Part shown: positions 57,426 through 64,000 of the stretch, one piece after another
Numbering within the stretch: position 1 is the first letter of the stretch
Layout: the number at the start of each line of letters is the position of its first letter
Assembly (NCBI GenBank): GCA_958352845.1
Contig: CATWQC010000009.1
Span: 3,774-67,773 of the forward strand
Direction: 5' to 3'
DNA length: 64,000 bases
DNA from: an uncultured Collinsella sp.
GTDB taxonomy: Bacteria; Actinomycetota; Coriobacteriia; Coriobacteriales; Coriobacteriaceae
Notes under the pieces: generated by a model
The model's input: the letters and a program-made list of their open reading frames with translations, nothing else
What the model was told of the DNA's origin: nothing
Databases searched by the model: none
Made by a program: the position numbers and the translations under genes

Positions 57426-59726
57426 TTACTCGGCAGCGGCCTTGAACTTGTTGTAGTTGATCAGGCAGCCGGCCTTGACGATGGCGCGCTCCTCTGCCGT
57501 CATATCGGCAATGTAAAGCTCAATCCGCTCGACCGTGCCGTCGGCGCGCACCACGTAGGCGGCGATGTCCTTCAGGTCGCCATCGAGCGCGGCACGGATA
57601 CCCGGCACAAAGACGTAGTCGCCCACCTCAAAGTTAGGCTCGGCCTCCATCTGGAAGGGCACCATGCCCCAGTTCATCACGTTGGAGCGATAGCGCTTGG
57701 TGGCATACTCGTGGACGATGTTGGCCAGGCCGCCAATCACGCGCTGGCAGCTCGCGGCCTGCTCGCGGGCAGAACCGTCACCGGGCTTCTTGGCATAGAG
57801 CATGGAGCCGTACTCGGTCGCCTTGGCGTCGGCAGCGACACCCGCGCCGGCCAGTGCCTCAAACACGCCCGCAAGCTCGGCATCAAGCGCCGCCAGGTCA
57901 CCCGCGGCCTCGCCGGCCACGCGACGCTTTTCCACCGCGTCGACCTCCTTGGAACGACCCACGTAGGCCGGATCGCGGCGGCTGAGAGTAAACTCGGCCA
58001 GGCCCAGCGGGTTGGAGCGGAAGGAGCTCGTCTCGCCCGAAGGAATGAGCTCGTCGGTCGTGGTGACCGGGTCCATGATCTTGGAGCACACCTTGAGCAG
58101 GATATCGTCGCCGAGAGGCTCCATCGCGGGCCACGGCTTGATATTGGGACCCTCGACCAGCTCGTCGGCAGGCTCCGCCTTGCCAAAGCCCCAGTACACA
58201 CGCTTTTTGTACGGCGCGTCGTCAAAGGTGTACTCGCAGGCCTCGTCCCAAGTCTCCTCGGGCAGGTCGGTCGCCGGCGTCAGGACGCCGCCGTTGGCAG
58301 CCGTCGCCGCAATGGAGCGGGCGTCCATCAGGGCCACGGCGCTCAGCTGGCCATTACCCGGCTTGGAACCCTCGCGGTTGGGGAAATTGCGCGTGGTGTG
58401 GCGGATGGACAGGCCGTTGTTGGCAGGCGTGTCGCCGGCACCGAAGCACGGGCCGCAGAATGCCGTGCGAACGATCGCACCGGCCTCCATAAGGTCGTAG
58501 ATGTAGCCGCGGCGTGTAAGCTCGAGTGCCACGGGCTGACTCGTGGGATAGACCGACAGCGAGAACTCGCCGCAGCCGGTGTTGGCACCCTTGAGCACGC
58601 GGGCAGCCTGGACCACGGAGTCGTAGTTGCCGCCCGAGCAGCCGGCGATAACGCCCTGCTGCACGTGCAGCTTGCCGTCGACGATCTTGTCGAGCAGGCT
58701 AAAGTGCGTCTTGCCCTCGCCGATCTTGGCGGCCTCGAGCTCCACTTCATGCAGGATGTCCTCGAGGTTCTCGTTGAGCTCGTCGATCTCAAAGCCGTTG
58801 GAAGGATGGAACGGCAGCGCGATCATGGGCTTGATGCTCGACAGGTCGACCTCGACGCAACCGTCGTAGTAGGCGACATCGGCGGGCTTGAGCTCGCGGT
58901 AGTCGTCGCCGCGGCCGTGCATGGTCAAAAACGCGTGCGTGTCCTCGTCGGTGGCCCAGATGCTCGACAGGCAGGTGGTCTCGGTGGTCATGACATCGAC
59001 GCCGTTGCGGTAATCGGTCGTCATGTTCGCGATACCCGGGCCCACAAACTCCATGACCTTGTTCTTAACGTAACCCTTGGCAAAGACAGCGCGGATGATG
59101 GCGAGCGCCACATCGTGCGGGCCGACGCCGGGGCGCGGGGCACCCGTGAGGTAGATGGCCACGACGCCGGGATAGGCGACATCGTAGGTGTCGCGCAGCA
59201 GCTGCTTTGCCAGCTCGCCGCCGCCCTCGCCCACGGCCATGGTACCCAGGGCGCCGTAGCGGGTGTGCGAGTCGGAGCCCAGGATCATCTTGCCGCAGCC
59301 CGCGAAGTTCTCACGCATAAAGGAGTGGATGACGGCGATGTGCGGCGGAACGAAGATGCCGCCGTACTTCTTGGCAGCCGAGAGGCCAAAGACGTGGTCG
59401 TCCTCGTTGATGGTGCCGCCCACGGCGCACAGCGAGTTATGGCAGTTGGTAAGCACGTAAGGCAGCGGGAACTGCTCCATGCCCGAGGCGCGCGCCGTCT
59501 GGATGATGCCGACAAAGGTGATGTCGTGGCTCGCCATGGCGTCGAAGCGAATCTTGAGCGCCTCGGGGTCGCCGGACGTGTTGTGTGCTTGGAGGATCGA
59601 ATACGCGATGGTGCCACGCTTGGCGTCCTCGGGCGTCTGCGTAATACCGCGCTCGGCAGCCTCGGCCACAGGCACAACCTCGCTGCCGCCGCGCAGGTAG
59701 ATGCCGTCCTCGTACAGCTTAACCAT
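57426..59726 (-). CDS. Aconitase-superfamily hydratase (YbhJ-like)
   Basis: 766 residues from [14 protein letters not shown] (ATG 59726, GGGAG upstream); upstream in-frame starts reach 59906 but lack sites. The aconitase fold shows [20 protein letters not shown] and the FeS ligands in GCSGGN and [10 protein letters not shown], then [17 protein letters not shown] sequence and the swivel domain near the end. Similar proteins (YbhJ) are annotated hydratases with no proven substrate. No citrate-cycle genes are near, so calling it aconitase would go too far. Confidence 0.82.
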   Translation of the reverse strand: MVKLYEDGIYLRGGSEVVPVAEAAERGITQTPEDAKRGTIAYSILQAHNTSGDPEALKIRFDAMASHDITFVGIIQTARASGMEQFPLPYVLTNCHNSLCAVGGTINEDDHVFGLSAAKKYGGIFVPPHIAVIHSFMRENFAGCGKMILGSDSHTRYGALGTMAVGEGGGELAKQLLRDTYDVAYPGVVAIYLTGAPRPGVGPHDVALAIIRAVFAKGYVKNKVMEFVGPGIANMTTDYRNGVDVMTTETTCLSSIWATDEDTHAFLTMHGRGDDYRELKPADVAYYDGCVEVDLSSIKPMIALPFHPSNGFEIDELNENLEDILHEVELEAAKIGEGKTHFSLLDKIVDGKLHVQQGVIAGCSGGNYDSVVQAARVLKGANTGCGEFSLSVYPTSQPVALELTRRGYIYDLMEAGAIVRTAFCGPCFGAGDTPANNGLSIRHTTRNFPNREGSKPGNGQLSAVALMDARSIAATAANGGVLTPATDLPEETWDEACEYTFDDAPYKKRVYWGFGKAEPADELVEGPNIKPWPAMEPLGDDILLKVCSKIMDPVTTTDELIPSGETSSFRSNPLGLAEFTLSRRDPAYVGRSKEVDAVEKRRVAGEAAGDLAALDAELAGVFEALAGAGVAADAKATEYGSMLYAKKPGDGSAREQAASCQRVIGGLANIVHEYATKRYRSNVMNWGMVPFQMEAEPNFEVGDYVFVPGIRAALDGDLKDIAAYVVRADGTVERIELYIADMTAEERAIVKAGCLINYNKFKAAAE

Positions 59727-59899
59727 ACTGTCTCCCACTCTGCCCGAAAGGCTCGGGCGCATAGCATACATTCGTTCAATATCGTGCCATAGAACAGTTG
59801 CGAGTGGGTTACGAATCTGCACGTTCACTTTATCTCGGTAAAGTAAAGGACGAGTCCGGCGTAAACCGGCAGATTTGGTGCAAGAGTGTCCCTTTCGAC

Positions 59900-59928
59900 T
59901 AGTCATTTAAGAACGTCCCCAATGACTA
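59900..59928. repeat. GAACGTCCC-loop hairpin upstream of the hydratase gene
   Basis: TAGTCATT (59900-59907) pairs with AATGACTA (59921-59928) around TAAGAACGTCCCC, with AGTGTCCC just before. The hairpins at 4858 and 11603 have the same order: GTGTCCC, arm, GAACGTCCC loop, arm. Confidence 0.5.
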
Positions 59929-59964
59929 CCCATAACAACGCCGATGTTTAGGCGCGGACAGCGA

Positions 59965-60064
59965 GCGACGTCCAGAGCGAACAAGTTGGCATGAAAAAGG
60001 CAAGGCATAGACCTTCTGGTCATGCCTTGCCTTTTGAATGACAAATTGTCGCTCTGGACGTCGC
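59965..60064 (-). terminator. Nested inverted repeat after hspR
   Basis: An outer 16-bp repeat (59965-59980 with 60049-60064) encloses an inner stem (59995-60013 with 60018-60035) ending in a T-tract on the minus strand. The build is the same as at 771-881. Confidence 0.75.
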
Positions 60065-60075
60065 GCAGCGTCGAG

Positions 60076-60103
60076 CCGTTACGCCGTTCGGCAGAACGGC
60101 GTA
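60076..60103 (-). terminator. Hairpin directly after the hspR stop
   Basis: GTTACGCCGTTC (60076-60087), GGCA loop, GAACGGCGTAAC (60092-60103). It is the first of two stacked hairpins that end the heat-shock operon. Confidence 0.7.
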
Positions 60104-60105
60104 AC

Positions 60106-60522
60106 CTAGAGATCCCCGCCGGCGCCCAAAAGCTTGCGCATGACTTGCTCGGGGTTAACCGAGCCGTCGCGCGGGGCCAGGGCGGTGATCTTCTTCTGCA
60201 TCTTGTACTCGTGCAGCTCGTCCTCGAGCTGGCGCACGCGGGCACGGAGCTTTTCGTTCTCGCGCTCGCGCTCCTCAGCACGCTCCTTCATATCGAGAAT
60301 ACGCACCACGCCGGCAAGGTTGATGCCCTCGTCGGTCAGCTGGTTGATGAGCTCCAGGCGCTCGATATCGGCACGCGAATACAGGCGCGTGTTACCGCCC
60401 GAGCGCTGAGGATTCACCAGGCCCTTGGACTCGTAGACGCGCAGAGTCTGCGGGTGCATGCCGGTCAACTCGGCCGCCACGCTGATCATATACAGCGGTT
60501 TGTTCCTATTGTCCTCGGCCAT
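60106..60522 (-). CDS. hspR: Heat-shock repressor HspR (MerR family)
   Basis: 138 residues. The MerR helix-turn-helix reads YMISVAAELTGMHPQTLRVY followed by ESKGLVNPQRSGGNTRLYS; a coiled-coil and basic C-terminus follow. HspR represses the dnaK operon (and often clpB) at CTTGAGT-N7-ACTCAAG sites with DnaK as co-repressor. It is the last gene of dnaK-grpE-dnaJ-hspR. The expected site lies upstream of dnaK, outside the window. Confidence 0.93.
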   Translation of the reverse strand: MAEDNRNKPLYMISVAAELTGMHPQTLRVYESKGLVNPQRSGGNTRLYSRADIERLELINQLTDEGINLAGVVRILDMKERAEERERENEKLRARVRQLEDELHEYKMQKKITALAPRDGSVNPEQVMRKLLGAGGDL

Positions 60523-60594
60523 GCTACCTGACCCCTTTCCGTCTCGTTATCGTCCATCATAAGCCCGCGGGCGTGGGCGTGCGCCGCGACCGCC

Positions 60595-61560
60595 CTAGTA
60601 CGTCGCCTTGTAACGGTTGACCTTCTCGCGGTAGTCGCGCGTGTCGGCCTCGCGCAGCTTGGTCATGGCATCGCGCTCGTCATCAGACAGGTTCGTGGGA
60701 ACCTGCACCTTGATCTCGACAAGCAGCGCACCGGTGCGCCCGCGATGCTTAACGTCGGGCGCGCCCATCTCCTTAAAGCGGAACTTCTTGCCCGTCTGGG
60801 TACCCGCGGGCACCTTCAGACGAACCGTCGCACCACCGGGCGTCGGCACGTCCACCGTGCAGCCGAGCGCCGCCTCGAAGACCGAGACCGGTACCTCCAT
60901 GGTCACGTCGGCACCTTTGCGCTTAAACAGCGGGTGCTCCTCCACATGCGTGGTCACGACCAGGTCGCCGCGCTCGCCACCCGCAACGCCGTACTCGCCG
61001 CGACGCTTGTAGCGTAGCTTGCCGCCGTCGACCGCGCCCGCGGGGACCGAGACCGTAATGGTCTGCTGCTCGCCCGTCGAGGGAATGCGGTAAGTGACCT
61101 TGTGCGTCACGCCGCGAAACGCGTCCTCAGCCGTCACATCGACGGTCAGCGACAGGTCGCCGCCCTTGCGAGCGCGGCTGCGACCCGCGCCGGCACCGGC
61201 AGCGCCCGCAGCCCCGGCAAAGCCCGAGCCCCAATCGCTGCCCCAGGCGCCGTTGCCGCTAAAGATGCTGTCGAAGATGTCGCCCCAGCCGCTGGCGCCC
61301 GCGCCGGCACCGTAGCCGCCGCCATACGCGCCGCCTGCGCCCGGCATGCCGCCAAACATGAGCATCTGGTCGTACTCTTTGCGCTTCTTCTCGTCCGAAA
61401 GCGTTTCGTAGGCCTCGCTGATCTCCTTAAACTTGGCCTCGTCGCCGCCGGCATCGGGGTGATATTTTTGCGCGAGCTTGCGAAACGCGCTCTTGATCTC
61501 TTTATCGGAGGCGCTCTTGGATACGCCCAGGATGTCATAGAAGGTTTTGCCTGCAGCCAT
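60595..61560 (-). CDS. dnaJ: DnaJ-type co-chaperone without zinc fingers
   Basis: 321 residues. The J-domain has [20 protein letters not shown] with the HPD motif, followed by a Gly-rich linker and two C-terminal beta domains. The four CxxCxGxG motifs of classical DnaJ are missing, so it is a CbpA/type II protein. It stimulates DnaK ATPase. It is third in the operon, after an attenuator-like hairpin. Confidence 0.93.
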   Translation of the reverse strand: MAAGKTFYDILGVSKSASDKEIKSAFRKLAQKYHPDAGGDEAKFKEISEAYETLSDEKKRKEYDQMLMFGGMPGAGGAYGGGYGAGAGASGWGDIFDSIFSGNGAWGSDWGSGFAGAAGAAGAGAGRSRARKGGDLSLTVDVTAEDAFRGVTHKVTYRIPSTGEQQTITVSVPAGAVDGGKLRYKRRGEYGVAGGERGDLVVTTHVEEHPLFKRKGADVTMEVPVSVFEAALGCTVDVPTPGGATVRLKVPAGTQTGKKFRFKEMGAPDVKHRGRTGALLVEIKVQVPTNLSDDERDAMTKLREADTRDYREKVNRYKATY

Positions 61561-61632
61561 CGTAGCTCCTCTCCTGTTTCATCCGCCGCCCAGCGGGCGG
61601 CGGCTCATGCTTTCATATGGCACTAGGCCAGA

Positions 61633-61662
61633 AAGGGCCCCGGGTGTTGCCCCGGGGCCCTT
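61633..61662 (-). terminator. Hairpin between grpE and dnaJ, possible attenuator
   Basis: AAGGGCCCCGGG (61633-61644) pairs with CCCGGGGCCCTT (61651-61662), 12-bp perfect arms and a 6-base loop, directly after the grpE stop with TTTC on the minus strand. It would lower dnaJ-hspR levels relative to dnaK-grpE. Confidence 0.65.
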
Positions 61663-61667
61663 CTCAA

Positions 61668-62510
61668 TTACTCCTCGGTGCTCTCGGCCGTATCGGCCGC
61701 AGCATCCTCGGGCGCCGCTTCGGGCTCCGGTGCGGGGCGCTTCTCGCCACCGTAGGTCACCGTCACCATCGCGGAACGCAGGATGCGGTCCGCCATGCGG
61801 TAGCCCTTCTGGTACACGTCGTTGACGGTCTCGTCGTACTGCGACGCGTCCTCGACGCGACCCACGGCCTGGTGCTCGAGCGGATCGAACGCCTCGCCCT
61901 TGGGGTCGATGGGCTCAACGCCCTCGTGCGCAAACACATCGAGCAGCTTGGCATGCACCGCGTCGACGCCGTCGACGAACTGCTTAAAGTCGTCGGCAAG
62001 CTCCTGGCTGCGGGCATGGTCGATCGCACGCTCGATATCGTCGACCACCGGCAGCAGCGCGGTGACGAGCTTCTCGGTCGCGCGCTCGCGCTCGGCGATA
62101 CGCTCATTGGCGGTGCGGCGACGGAAGTTCTCCCAGTCGGCCTGAAGACGGGCGGTACGCTCAGTGGCGTCCTTTGCCTTGTCCTCGGCGGCCTTCTGAG
62201 CCTCTGCCGCAGCATCGAGCTCATTGCGCACGTCGGCGAGCTCCTTTTGGGCCTGCTCGAACTTGAGCTTAAAGTCGTTGTCGGCGGCTTCTTCACCGGC
62301 GCGGATAGCGGCTTCCACCATCTCGTCCTCGGTCATCGTCGCCTCCTTGTTGGAATCCTCTACCTGGTTCTCGGCAGCCTCGGCGGCCGGGGCCTCGTTG
62401 GCCTCGGTAACGTCTGCGGCCTCTACGGGAATCTTCACGTCCTTCTCCTCAGAGTCAACGGGGGCGGCGCCAGCGGCGGCCGCCTCCGTGCGAGCTTTAC
62501 GGGCGGACAT
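61668..62510 (-). CDS. grpE: Nucleotide exchange factor GrpE
   Basis: 280 residues, longer than usual because of a charged, Ala/Glu-rich N-terminal part of about 75 residues and an acidic tail. The long coiled coil leads to LQADWENFRRRTANERIAER and the beta domain with GVEPIDPKGEAFDPLEHQAV. It releases ADP from DnaK. It starts 2 bases after the dnaK stop, with GAGGA inside the dnaK end. Confidence 0.95.
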   Translation of the reverse strand: MSARKARTEAAAAGAAPVDSEEKDVKIPVEAADVTEANEAPAAEAAENQVEDSNKEATMTEDEMVEAAIRAGEEAADNDFKLKFEQAQKELADVRNELDAAAEAQKAAEDKAKDATERTARLQADWENFRRRTANERIAERERATEKLVTALLPVVDDIERAIDHARSQELADDFKQFVDGVDAVHAKLLDVFAHEGVEPIDPKGEAFDPLEHQAVGRVEDASQYDETVNDVYQKGYRMADRILRSAMVTVTYGGEKRPAPEPEAAPEDAAADTAESTEE

Positions 62511-62512
62511 GA

Positions 62513-64000
<1,488 letters not shown>

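Noticed and set aside
57243..59792. An 849-codon open frame antisense to the hydratase gene
   Set aside because: It starts in a hairpin repeat and mirrors a clear aconitase-family gene.

Overview
The window is GC-rich, densely coded bacterial chromosome with short spacers and frequent ATGA overlaps. Gene content points to a strictly anaerobic gut actinobacterium of class Coriobacteriia, most likely Collinsella: single-chain pyruvate:ferredoxin oxidoreductase, the actinobacterial FHA-FHA-PP2C-RodA/PBP-PknB cluster, a dnaK-grpE-dnaJ-hspR operon, a mannose-family PTS with ManO, and a fructoselysine-type Amadori operon. The assignment rests on gene content only; no search was run.

Layout. 1-4.4 kb: end of a DUF4143 ATPase gene, a nested hairpin, then PFOR. 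4.8-12.1 kb: an AT-richer accessory island between two copies of the 3' end of an FHA gene. It holds a radical SAM/SPASM maturase, two Cys/Asp-rich precursor peptides with a shared MKHIHP start, a 35-residue membrane peptide, an ABC exporter and a decayed methyltransferase gene. This is the best candidate for a new system, a ranthipeptide-like RiPP cluster. 11.6-15.3 kb: a membrane protein, Ser/Thr kinase (frameshifted here) and FHA operon. 15.6-19.8 kb: recR, ebfC and dnaX, with one opposite-strand gene inside the group. 20.8-31.0 kb: a second phospho-signalling and cell-wall cluster (kinase, FhaA, FhaB, PP2C, fused RodA-PBP, PknB with four PASTA repeats).

31.2-36.8 kb: an Amadori-product operon (GntR regulator, YfcC/DcuC-type carrier, FrlC, FrlB, FrlD) with a clear promoter between two copies of a 21-bp operator. 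36.8-39.1 kb: a gene graveyard (HAD phosphatase, PRD regulator, kinase and iron alcohol dehydrogenase remnants), then tRNA-Arg(CCU). 39.4-42.8 kb: the mannose PTS (IIAB, IIC, IID, ManO). 43.2-48.5 kb: HypA, a large multi-FeS flavin oxidoreductase, and a TetR regulator with two matching palindromes in the divergent promoter region next to a multispanning membrane protein. 48.7-52.2 kb: an anchored hypothetical protein, an AAA/DUF4143 ATPase under a large inverted repeat, and a small Pro-rich protein. 52.3-54.9 kb: clpB. 55.1-57.4 kb: two small anchored proteins among dense hairpin repeats. 57.4-59.7 kb: an aconitase-family hydratase. 60.1-64.0 kb: hspR, dnaJ, grpE and dnaK (dnaK cut by the window edge).

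Several hairpin families recur between genes: AGTTGCGGTGAAATAG, CTGTAACA/TGTTACAG, CCACAAAGGGGAC and GAACGTCCC types. They resemble REP-like elements. No insertion sequence, CRISPR array, rRNA or prophage was seen. Starts were chosen by Shine-Dalgarno spacing and often differ from the longest open frame.
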